In this document: positions 34,441-41,830 of the stretch, one piece after another
How positions within the stretch are numbered: position 1 is the stretch's first letter
Layout: each line of letters starts with the position of its first letter
Source: Candidatus Ruminimicrobiellum bubulum
GTDB lineage: Bacteria > Elusimicrobiota > Endomicrobiia > Endomicrobiales > Endomicrobiaceae
DNA length: 64,000 bases
Reading direction: 5' to 3'
Assembly: GCA_017651625.1 (NCBI GenBank)
Contig: JAGCCP010000039.1
Coordinates: 38,030 to 102,029, forward strand
Translations under genes and position numbers: made by a program
Notes under the pieces: generated by a model
The model's database searches: none
Seen by the model: only the letters and a program-made list of their open reading frames with translations
What the model was told of the DNA's origin: nothing

Positions 34441-35112
34441 CTATTTATTAAGTTTTTTGTAAGCTTGTTTGGCAGAATTTTGTTCGGCTTCTTTTTTGGA
34501 ACTTCCAATACCTAACCCGAATTGCTTACCTTCTATAAAAACCGCTATTTCAAATTTTTTGTCGTGGTCCGGACCATACTCTCTAACAACTTTGTATTCC
34601 GGCAAATTTTGAAATTCTGCCTGGACCAATTCTTGTAAAGATGTTTTATAGTCCGTTAGCTCTACGGTTTGTTCTAAACTTAAAAATTTATGTATAAAAT
34701 TTTTTACTATTTCAAAGTTCGAATCTAAATATATCGCACCGATAATGGCCTCAAAAGAATCACAAAGAAGAGACTCTCTTTGTCTTGCAAAGTTTGAATC
34801 TTCGCTTTTGCTTATTAAAATAAATTTATCTAATTTTATTTTTTTAGCCCAAGCACTTAAACTCTTTGCAGAAACGATTTGAGCCTTTATTTGAGAAAGT
34901 TTTCCTTCGTTGTCTTCACCGTATTTATTGTATAAATACTCACTTACAACGGCGGATAGAATACCGTCTCCGAGAAATTCCATCCGCTCGTTACAATATT
35001 TTAAACCGTATTCCGAAGAATAAGATCTGTGAGTTAATGCTATCTTCAAAAAATTCAGATCATGAAATTCATAACCTAAATTTTTTTGAACTTCCTCAAA
35101 ATTACCCGACAT
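34441..35112 (-). CDS. rnc: Ribonuclease III
   Basis: RNase III cleaves double-stranded RNA, including rRNA precursors and the rpsO-pnp leader in other bacteria. The 223-residue protein has the catalytic signature NERMEFLGDGIL at about 42-53, the second acidic cluster CDSFEAIIGAIYLD at about 113-126, and a C-terminal dsRNA-binding domain (TSLQELVQAEFQNLPEYKV...GSSKKEAEQNSAKQAYKKL). It overlaps the fabF stop by 11 bp, the usual gene order. Confidence 0.95.
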   Translation of the reverse strand: MSGNFEEVQKNLGYEFHDLNFLKIALTHRSYSSEYGLKYCNERMEFLGDGILSAVVSEYLYNKYGEDNEGKLSQIKAQIVSAKSLSAWAKKIKLDKFILISKSEDSNFARQRESLLCDSFEAIIGAIYLDSNFEIVKNFIHKFLSLEQTVELTDYKTSLQELVQAEFQNLPEYKVVREYGPDHDKKFEIAVFIEGKQFGLGIGSSKKEAEQNSAKQAYKKLNK

Positions 35113-36346
35113 ATTTTTTAAGTATAATTACACCGTTATGACCACCAAAACCTAACGAGTTTGATAATCCGCATGTAATTTGTTGTTGTCTTGCCTTATT
35201 AGGAACATAATCGAGATCACATTCAGGATCCGGTGTTTCATAGTTTATGGTAGGATGAATAAACCCTTCTTTCATACACAATACCATTGCTATTGCTTCA
35301 ACCGCACCTGCAGCACCTAATAAATGTCCCGTCATAGATTTCGTGGAATTTACCGGAATCTTATATGCTCTTTCACCAAACACTTTTTTTATTGCCTTTG
35401 TTTCTATGGCATCATTCATATGTGTTGATGTTCCGTGTGCATTTATATAATCTATTTCATCTTTTGAAATACCTGCATCTTTAATAGCTCTTTCCATAGC
35501 TTCAACAGCACCTTCAGCTTCTGCGTGAGGAGCTGTCATGTGGAAAGCATCGTCGGAAGCACCGTATCCCAAAACTTCGGCATAGATTTTTGCACCTCTT
35601 GCCAAAGCATGATCCAAAGTTTCAAACACAAGTATACCTGCACCTTCACCTATCATAAATCCATCTCTGTTTTTATCGAAAGGTCTTGATGCGGTTTTTA
35701 TGTCGTCGTTTCTTGTGGAAAGTGCTTTCATGTTGCAAAAACCCGATACCGCTATAGGTGTAACTGTTCCTTCGGCTCCGCCGGTAATCATAACGTCTGC
35801 ATCACCGTATCTTAAAAGCCTTAAGGAATCTCCCATAGCATGATTTGAAGATGAACATGCACTCGTTACAGCATAGTTTGGTCCCATAAATCCGTATTCT
35901 ATGGCAATTTCTCCCGGAAGCATATTGCTAATCATCATAGGAATTAAAAAAGGACTAACTCTTTTAGGACCTTTGGTGATTAAGTTGGTATGTTCTTCTT
36001 CTAAAACATCCATACCGCCAATACCGGTTCCGGTAATACAACCGATTCTTGTCTTATCTTCTTTTTCAAGATCAAGGCCGGAATCTTCTATTGCCATTTT
36101 TGCCGCTGCTATACCGAGCTTAATAAATCTTGCGGATCTTCTTGCTTTCTTTTTGTCCATATAATCTTCGGCATTGAAGTCTTTTACAAGACCCGCAAAC
36201 TTAGAATTATAGTCCGTTGTATCGAAAGTATCTATTAAAGATGCACCCGATTTACCTTCTCTTAAAGCATTAACAAAATTTTGGCTACCTATACCTATAG
36301 GAGAAACTACTCCTATACCTGTAATAACAATTCTCTTTTTTTCCAT
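35102..36346 (-). CDS. fabF: Beta-ketoacyl-ACP synthase II
   Basis: FabF condenses malonyl-ACP with acyl-ACP in chain elongation. The 414-residue protein has the nucleophile motif SACSSSNHAMGDS near residue 163, NAHGTSTHMND (first His) near 305, and STKSMTGHLLGAAGAVEA (second His) near 340. The ACP gene lies directly upstream, with rnc downstream, all in one run behind the promoter at 41.1 kb. Confidence 0.97.
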   Translation of the reverse strand: MEKKRIVITGIGVVSPIGIGSQNFVNALREGKSGASLIDTFDTTDYNSKFAGLVKDFNAEDYMDKKKARRSARFIKLGIAAAKMAIEDSGLDLEKEDKTRIGCITGTGIGGMDVLEEEHTNLITKGPKRVSPFLIPMMISNMLPGEIAIEYGFMGPNYAVTSACSSSNHAMGDSLRLLRYGDADVMITGGAEGTVTPIAVSGFCNMKALSTRNDDIKTASRPFDKNRDGFMIGEGAGILVFETLDHALARGAKIYAEVLGYGASDDAFHMTAPHAEAEGAVEAMERAIKDAGISKDEIDYINAHGTSTHMNDAIETKAIKKVFGERAYKIPVNSTKSMTGHLLGAAGAVEAIAMVLCMKEGFIHPTINYETPDPECDLDYVPNKARQQQITCGLSNSLGFGGHNGVIILKKYVG

Positions 36347-36366
36347 GCTAAAACCAACTTATTCTA

Positions 36367-36606
36367 TTACTTAGCTTGGTGAGCTGTAATATATTCTATT
36401 GCTTGACCTACAGATTGAATTTTTTCTGCTTCTTCATCTGGAATTTCGATACCGAATTCTTCTTCGAAAGCCATAACTAATTCTACTGTATCCAATGAAT
36501 CTGCACCTAAATCATTTATAAAAGATGCACCTGGAACAACTTCTGCTGGATCTACACCTAACTGTTCAACGATAATTTCTTTTACTCTTGTTTCAATGTC
36601 TGCCAT
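36367..36606 (-). CDS. acpP: Acyl carrier protein
   Basis: A 79-residue acidic four-helix protein with the phosphopantetheine attachment site [20 protein letters not shown] (Ser36-37 region). It carries intermediates for FabD/FabH/FabG/FabF. GGAGGAAG lies about 7 bases before the ATG, a strong ribosome site consistent with high demand. Confidence 0.97.
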   Translation of the reverse strand: MADIETRVKEIIVEQLGVDPAEVVPGASFINDLGADSLDTVELVMAFEEEFGIEIPDEEAEKIQSVGQAIEYITAHQAK

Positions 36607-36680
36607 GATACTTCCTCCCTCTTTGTTTTTGAGTTTTCTTAAACCCTTTTTTATTTTTTACTACTATTTTTACTACTTTA

Positions 36681-37424
36681 TTACATGTACATTCCACCGT
36701 TAACATTTATAACGTTTCCGGTGATATAAGATGAATCTTCACTTGCTAAAAACAATGCTGAATTCGCAATATCTTGAGCTTCACCCAATCTTTTCAAAGG
36801 AATAACTTCCGCATATTTTGCTTTAACTTCGTCTGATAAAGCATCGGTCATTGCTGTTTTTATAAAGCCCGGTGCTATTGCATTAACCAAAATATTTCTT
36901 GATGAAAATTCTTTTGCGCAAGTTTTTGTTAAAGCTATAACTCCGCCTTTAGATGCGGAATAATTTGCCTGACCGGCATTTCCCATTATACCTACAACAG
37001 AAGCTATATTTATAATTCTACCTTTTCTCTGTTTGAACATTGTTCTTGTAACAGCTTTGATAGAATTGAATACACCTTTTAAGTTTACGGATATTACGGC
37101 ATCCCATTCTTGTTCTGTCATTCTTAAAACTAAGTTGTCTTTCGTTATACCTGCATTATTTACTAATATATCTATTTTTTGAAATTTGTCAAGTGTTTGT
37201 GCGATTAAATTTTCGCAATCTGACAATTTCGTAACATTGCTTGCAATAGCAATTGTTTCTACATTATATTTGTTTTTTATCTCATCAGCCGTAGCTTGAG
37301 CTTTTTCTATATTAATATCTGTAATAACTATTTTTGCACCTTCTTTTGCAAATGTTTCGGCTATAGTTTTACCTATACCTTGTGCACTTCCCGTTATAAC
37401 GGCAACTTGATCTTTTAATTTCAT
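36681..37424 (-). CDS. fabG: 3-oxoacyl-ACP reductase
   Basis: A 247-residue short-chain dehydrogenase with the NADPH-binding TGSAQGIGKTIA at about 11-22, NNAGIT near 89, and the catalytic Ser and YSASK (Tyr/Lys) around 141-158. It reduces 3-oxoacyl-ACP. Its start overlaps the fabD stop by 4 bp. Confidence 0.96.
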   Translation of the reverse strand: MKLKDQVAVITGSAQGIGKTIAETFAKEGAKIVITDINIEKAQATADEIKNKYNVETIAIASNVTKLSDCENLIAQTLDKFQKIDILVNNAGITKDNLVLRMTEQEWDAVISVNLKGVFNSIKAVTRTMFKQRKGRIINIASVVGIMGNAGQANYSASKGGVIALTKTCAKEFSSRNILVNAIAPGFIKTAMTDALSDEVKAKYAEVIPLKRLGEAQDIANSALFLASEDSSYITGNVINVNGGMYM

Positions 37425-38353
37425 TTATTTAACTCCTCTATTACAGTTTCTAAATTTGCAACAGTTTCTATATTCATTGCTTTTTTAGTTCTATCTATTT
37501 TTTTCATAAGACCGGTTAACACTCTTCCGGGACCTATTTCTATAAAAGTATCAAAACCTTCCGCTATTGCATTTGACATTGATGTATCCCATAAAACAGG
37601 ATTACAAATTTGTTTTACCGATTTTTCTTTAATTAAAGAAGAATCTTTCGTAAATTGCGCATCGCAGTTTGTTATGATAGGATATTTCGGTTCTGTTAAA
37701 TTATATTTTTCAAGTTCAACTTTCATCTTTTCCGAAGCGGACTTCATTAACGAAGAATGGAACGGACCTGAAACGTTTAACATTACGGCTTTTAATGCTC
37801 CGTTAGCTTTCGCAAGTTCTACAGCTTTTTCCACTGCAGCTTTTGTTCCAGATATTACAATTTGAACAGGAGAATTGAAGTTTACAGGTTCACATACACC
37901 AAGTTCAGATGCCTGTTTGCAAACATCTATAACGGTTTCTTTTTTCATACCGATAAGTGCTGCCATTGAACCCGGATTTTCGGCCGATGCTTCACCTATA
38001 AATTGGCCTCTTGCTTTAACCATTTTTAATCCGTCTTCAAAATTAAAGAATCCGGAAACTGCCAAAGCGGAATATTCTCCCAACGAATGACCTGCCGTTA
38101 CGATTTCAAATTTTGATAAATCTATGGAGTTTTTTAATGCTTCAAATATTGCAACAGACACAGCAAATATTGCAGGTTGTGCATATTTTGTATCTTTTAA
38201 ACTTTCTTCCGGACCGTTAAATATAATATTTTTTAGTTCATCATCTAACTTATCTATTATATTTTTAGATGCGGGAAACTTATCATAAAATTCTTTTCCC
38301 ATACCAACGGTTTGTGATCCCTGACCGGGAAACATTAATAATACTTTTTTCAT
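37421..38353 (-). CDS. fabD: Malonyl-CoA:ACP transacylase
   Basis: FabD loads malonyl groups onto ACP. The 310-residue protein has FPGQGSQTVGMG at 8-19, the nucleophile motif GHSLGEYSALAVSG near 90, and the catalytic His in NVSGPFHSSLM near 198. It lies 6 bp from fabH and overlaps fabG. Confidence 0.96.
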   Translation of the reverse strand: MKKVLLMFPGQGSQTVGMGKEFYDKFPASKNIIDKLDDELKNIIFNGPEESLKDTKYAQPAIFAVSVAIFEALKNSIDLSKFEIVTAGHSLGEYSALAVSGFFNFEDGLKMVKARGQFIGEASAENPGSMAALIGMKKETVIDVCKQASELGVCEPVNFNSPVQIVISGTKAAVEKAVELAKANGALKAVMLNVSGPFHSSLMKSASEKMKVELEKYNLTEPKYPIITNCDAQFTKDSSLIKEKSVKQICNPVLWDTSMSNAIAEGFDTFIEIGPGRVLTGLMKKIDRTKKAMNIETVANLETVIEELNK

Positions 38354-38359
38354 ATTACC

Positions 38360-39355
38360 TCAAAAATTAATTTTTAATATACAAGCACCCCAAGTAAGGC
38401 CTGCTCCGAAAGCAACCAATTCTACCAAATTGCCTTTTTTTATTCTACCTTCCCGGTATGCTTCGTCCAATGCAACAATTGTTGTTGCAGCAGACATATT
38501 TCCGTATTTATGAACATTTACATAAACTTTTTCTTTTGTAACACCCGCTTTTTTAGCTACCGCTTCTATAATTCTTATATTCGCCTGATGCGGTATATAT
38601 AAATCTATATCTTTATCCGTTAACCCTACAAGTTCCTGTGCTTTGTTTACCGCCAAAGCCATTTTTGAAACGGCAACTTTGAAAACTTCTTTTCCCAACA
38701 TTTTAACAAAATGGAGTCTTTGTTCAACTGTCTCTTTTGTTGTAGGCATTGCAGATCCGCCTGCCGGAATATTTAAAATATCGGTATGAGTTCCATCCGT
38801 ACCTAAATATGTTGAAACGATATCATCTTCGGTTTCGGATGCTTCAAATATCATAGCTCCGGCACCGTCACCGAACAAAACACATGTATTTCTGTCTGTC
38901 CAATCGGTTACTTTTGAAAGAGCTTCAACTCCTACAAGAAGTATTCTTTTGTACATTCCGGAAGAAATAAATGCTTTTGCTATTGATACACCATATATAA
39001 ATCCCGAACATGCAGCTGAGATATCAAAAGCAACAGCATTAAATGCTTTCAACTTTTTTTGTAAGTAACAAGCCGTTGAAGGCATAGGTGCATCCGGACT
39101 TATTGTTGCAAGAATAATTAAGTCTATATCATCAACAGATATTTTTGCCTTTTCTATTGCTTTCATTGAAGCATTATATGCTAAATCCGATGTGGTTTGA
39201 TTTTTATCTATGATTCTTCTTTCTTTTATTCCCGTTCTTGTAGAAATCCATTCATCGGAAGTTTCTACCATTTTTTCCAAATCGAAATTTGTTAAAACTT
39301 TTTCCGGAACATAAGAACCTGACGATAAAATTTTCACACCGATTTTTTTATCCAT
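38360..39355 (-). CDS. fabH: Beta-ketoacyl-ACP synthase III
   Basis: FabH starts fatty-acid chains from acyl-CoA and malonyl-ACP. The 331 residues include the Cys in DISAACSGFIYGVSIA near 115, PHQANIRIIEAVAKKAG with the catalytic His, and NVHKYGNMSAAT with the catalytic Asn. It lies 4 bp downstream of plsX. Confidence 0.97.
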   Translation of the reverse strand: MDKKIGVKILSSGSYVPEKVLTNFDLEKMVETSDEWISTRTGIKERRIIDKNQTTSDLAYNASMKAIEKAKISVDDIDLIILATISPDAPMPSTACYLQKKLKAFNAVAFDISAACSGFIYGVSIAKAFISSGMYKRILLVGVEALSKVTDWTDRNTCVLFGDGAGAMIFEASETEDDIVSTYLGTDGTHTDILNIPAGGSAMPTTKETVEQRLHFVKMLGKEVFKVAVSKMALAVNKAQELVGLTDKDIDLYIPHQANIRIIEAVAKKAGVTKEKVYVNVHKYGNMSAATTIVALDEAYREGRIKKGNLVELVAFGAGLTWGACILKINF

Positions 39356-39359
39356 TATT

Positions 39360-40367
39360 CTATCCGTTAAAACTATTTATTTCTTCTTCTATTTTTTTAT
39401 TCATATTGCTTTTTGCAAACTTTGCAGCTGCAATTAAAGCATTTTTTACTGCTCTTGAATTTGATTTACCATGACCTATTACACAAGGCCCATTTACACC
39501 AAGTAACGGTGCTCCGCCGACATCATCATAGTCTATTCTTTTCTTAACTTTTTTCATGGCAAGTTTTAAGAACGGTGCGGCACCCCAATATAAAGGATTG
39601 CTTTTTATACTATTCTTTATAAGTTTTGATACAAACTCAGCTACACCTTCGCTTGTTTTTAAAAAAACATTACCGACAAAACCGTCACAAACGATAACAT
39701 CGGCCTTGGCTTTAGTAACATCCCCGCCTTCTATATTACCTATGAAGTTCAAGTCTGTTTTCTTTAAAAGTTCACTTGCTTGTAAAGTTAATTCGTTACC
39801 TTTTGTTTCTTCTTCACCTATAGATAAAACCGCAACTTTCGGATTTCTTATTCCCATAACATTTTTTGCATAAATGTTTCCCATTATTCCAAACTGTAAA
39901 AGGTGTTCCGGTTTACAATCAACATTTGCACCGGTATCAACAATAATACATCTTCCATTTGCAGTAGGAAACGGAACCGAAATTACAGGTCTTAAAACAC
40001 CGGGAATTCTTTTTAAATATAAAAGTGCTACTGCCATAGCGGCACCCGAATTTCCCATTGAAACAAAAGCATCTGCTTTTTTTTCTGCAACCAACTTACA
40101 ACAAACCGCCATTGAAGAATCTTTTTTGTGTCTGGCTGCATTTGCGGGATGTTCTCCCATTTCTATAACTTCGGTTGCATTTACAATAGATATTCTTTCT
40201 TTAGGAAACTTATATTTTTTTGACCATTTTTCCAACTGAGCGGCAATAATATCCTCCTTACCGACAAGTATAACATCGTTATCGGTTTGCTTAACAGCAA
40301 GGATTGCACCTTCAACATTTATATCAGGTGCCTTGTCTCCGCCCATTACGTCAAGAGCAAGAATCAT
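39360..40367 (-). CDS. plsX: Phosphate acyltransferase PlsX
   Basis: PlsX makes acyl-phosphate from acyl-ACP for phospholipid synthesis. The 335 residues open with LALDVMGGDKAPDINVEGA and contain SMGNSGAAMAVALLYLKR, GEEETKGNELT, CDGFVGNVFLKTSEG and the DYDDVGGAPLLGVNGPCVIGHGKS block. It is separated by 1 bp from rpmF. The adjacent Gly-rich motifs leave little doubt. Confidence 0.97.
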   Translation of the reverse strand: MILALDVMGGDKAPDINVEGAILAVKQTDNDVILVGKEDIIAAQLEKWSKKYKFPKERISIVNATEVIEMGEHPANAARHKKDSSMAVCCKLVAEKKADAFVSMGNSGAAMAVALLYLKRIPGVLRPVISVPFPTANGRCIIVDTGANVDCKPEHLLQFGIMGNIYAKNVMGIRNPKVAVLSIGEEETKGNELTLQASELLKKTDLNFIGNIEGGDVTKAKADVIVCDGFVGNVFLKTSEGVAEFVSKLIKNSIKSNPLYWGAAPFLKLAMKKVKKRIDYDDVGGAPLLGVNGPCVIGHGKSNSRAVKNALIAAAKFAKSNMNKKIEEEINSFNG

Positions 40368-40368
40368 T

Positions 40369-40605
40369 TTACTTTGCTTCCTCTTGTGCTTCTTTTGCCT
40401 GTTGCTCTTTTGCTTTAGATTTTTTTACTTTTCTGGGAACTACCAATTTCCCGTTATAGAATCCGCATTCAGGACAAACTTTGTGAGGCATCTTAGGTGC
40501 TCCGCAGTTTGAACATTTGCTGGAATTTTCAGCTTCTATTTTTGAATTTGCAGATCTTCTGCTGTCCCTACGATGAGGAGTGTGTTTTCTTTTTGGATTT
40601 GGCAT
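40369..40605 (-). CDS. rpmF: 50S ribosomal protein L32
   Basis: A 78-residue basic protein opens MPNPKRKHTPHRRDSRRS, followed by a zinc ribbon CSNCGAPKMPHKVCPECGFYNG (a four-Cys form). The acidic/Ala-rich tail (KEQQAKEAQEEAK) is longer than in typical L32 of about 55-60 residues. It lies between yceD and plsX, the standard neighbourhood. Confidence 0.95.
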   Translation of the reverse strand: MPNPKRKHTPHRRDSRRSANSKIEAENSSKCSNCGAPKMPHKVCPECGFYNGKLVVPRKVKKSKAKEQQAKEAQEEAK

Positions 40606-40617
40606 TTTTCCCTCCGA

Positions 40618-41082
40618 TTATATTTTTAATTTTTTTATTTTTGACCACTTTTCGGCAACAAATTCTTCTTTCATTTTTTGTTCACAAAAGCAATCTTTTT
40701 CATTTTTATTATTACCACAAACAGGGCATAACCCTTTGCAATCATTTTTACATAGCGGTTTCATTGGAATATTTAACAAAACCGTTTCTCTCATTTCTTC
40801 TGCTATATCATACTCATATTCTTCTTTCGTAAAAGAACATTCAAAAGGTATCTTTATATTTTGTTCAAACTCTTTTAAACATCTCGAACATTCAAAAGAC
40901 ATTGTTCCGGTTATGTCTCCGGTAACACTTATAACATCATCATATTTGTTTGCTTCAAAAGAAAAAACAAGATTAGCCGACTTTATTATTTCCTTATCAT
41001 AATCAAAAGGAAACGGTTTGTTTTCGACGACTAATTTTTTATTTTTCTTAAAATCATCAAAACTTACTAACAATTTTTCCAT
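40618..41082 (-). CDS. yceD: YceD/DUF177 family protein
   Basis: The 154-residue protein shows the DUF177 pattern: GDITGTMSFECSRCLKEFEQ near 57-76 and a C-terminal Cys-rich CKNDCKGLCPVCGNNKNEKDC region. In other bacteria YceD is tied to 23S rRNA maturation and to rpmF-plsX expression. The predicted transcription start lies only about 11 bases before the ATG, so translation starts on a very short leader. It is the first gene of the fatty-acid cluster. Confidence 0.9.
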   Translation of the reverse strand: MEKLLVSFDDFKKNKKLVVENKPFPFDYDKEIIKSANLVFSFEANKYDDVISVTGDITGTMSFECSRCLKEFEQNIKIPFECSFTKEEYEYDIAEEMRETVLLNIPMKPLCKNDCKGLCPVCGNNKNEKDCFCEQKMKEEFVAEKWSKIKKLKI

Positions 41083-41085
41083 AGC

Positions 41086-41099
41086 CTAAACAGGTTTAG
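41086..41099 (-). promoter_or_regulatory. Inverted repeat at the start of the fatty-acid cluster, possible operator
   Basis: On the minus strand CTAAAC-CT-GTTTAG begins at the base after the TATAAT box and spans the predicted transcription start, ending 4 bases before the yceD ATG. The position is ideal for repression. It does not match the FapR or FabT consensus sites I remember, so any regulator is unknown. Confidence 0.45.
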
Positions 41100-41128
41100 A
41101 TTATATTTGTTAGTTTCCTTTTTGTCAA
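41100..41128 (-). promoter_or_regulatory. Consensus sigma70 promoter of the yceD-rpmF-plsX-fab-acpP-rnc operon
   Basis: TTGACA (41128-41123), exactly 17 bases, then TATAAT (41105-41100) on the minus strand. Both hexamers are perfect consensus. The start point should be near 41093. Confidence 0.85.
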
Positions 41129-41462
41129 TACCTTTCAAAAAAATATACATATATAATAATATGTATGTTTTTTAATGCTACCTAAATTTTATAAATTTTG
41201 CAAGCGGAAAATTGCCAAAGGTAATTTTGGAAGATTTGAAGATTGGAAGAATAGAAGATTAGAAGAAACTAGGAAAACTTAATAACAGCAAAATTTGCAA
41301 GGCAAATTTTACATCTTAACTTCCAATCCTCCAATTTTCTAATCATCTAATCTTCTGTATTAGTTGTTTACTTTTAAAAATCAATTTTGTAAAATATTTG
41401 CTTAGTTTAAATAGTTTGAAAATTAAAAATTATTTAGCAATTTATATTTGGGGGAGAAGTAA
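41129..41462. repeat. Divergent intergenic region with GAAGAT-type palindromic element, copy 3
   Basis: No gene is supportable here. At 41197-41226 is an AAATTGCC/GGTAATTT hairpin. From 41228 the purine tract GGAAGATTTGAAGATTGGAAG is mirrored by a pyrimidine tract ending at about 41356, with an AAAATTTGC/GCAAATTTT hairpin (loop AAG) at 41290-41310. The rpsO leader (41380-41462) is AT-rich, ends in GGGGGAGAAG before the start codon, and must contain the rpsO promoter, but I cannot pick one box pair with confidence. Confidence 0.6.
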
Positions 41463-41723
41463 ATGGCATTTCAAAAGAAAGAAGTAGTAGAAAAATTTAA
41501 AACACATGCAACAGACACAGGTTCACCTGAAGTTCAAGTTGCATTGTTGACAACAAGAATCAACTATTTGGCAAATCATTTTAAAAAGTTTCCTAAGGAT
41601 TTTGCTTCAAGAGTAGGTTTCTTAAAGATGATTGGTCAAAGAAGAAGACTTCTTGATTATTTAAAAAGAACAGACAAAGAGTCTTACACAGCTATTTTGA
41701 AAAAATTAGACTTAAGAAAGTAA
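41463..41723 (+). CDS. rpsO: 30S ribosomal protein S15
   Basis: The 86-residue protein has the S15 pattern: [22 protein letters not shown] at about 11-32, the [21 protein letters not shown] segment and [16 protein letters not shown] near the end. GGGGGAG lies 7 bases before the ATG. As in many bacteria, pnp follows after a long hairpin. Confidence 0.97.
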   Translation: MAFQKKEVVEKFKTHATDTGSPEVQVALLTTRINYLANHFKKFPKDFASRVGFLKMIGQRRRLLDYLKRTDKESYTAILKKLDLRK

Positions 41724-41733
41724 AAAAATTTTA

Positions 41734-41818
41734 AGTCCGTCGTAAACACAAAGGATGCACTCAATTCCATTACATATGTAGTTGTGTGGATCTTTTGTGT
41801 GATGTTTATAGGCGGACT
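41734..41818 (+). ncRNA. Long rpsO-pnp intergenic stem-loop, probable RNase III processing site
   Basis: AGTCCG...TAAACA...CAAA-GAT on the left arm (41734-41757) pairs with ATCTTTTGT...TGTTTAT...CGGACT on the right (41790-41818), giving a long interrupted stem that ends 12 bases before the pnp start. Enterobacteria have an analogous hairpin that RNase III and PNPase use for pnp autoregulation; rnc lies about 7 kb away. Pairing is seen; the regulatory role is inferred. Confidence 0.65.
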
Positions 41819-41830
41819 GATGGAGTAAAA

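Noticed and set aside
40580..41002. Plus-strand ORF of 140 codons
   Set aside because: It is antisense to yceD and rpmF, which have clear family motifs; its own product is low-complexity Phe/Ser-rich and resembles nothing.
41786..41830. Longer start for PNPase
   Set aside because: It would translate through the right arm of the rpsO-pnp hairpin; MEQIKTS at 41831 has a ribosome site and the normal family N-terminus.
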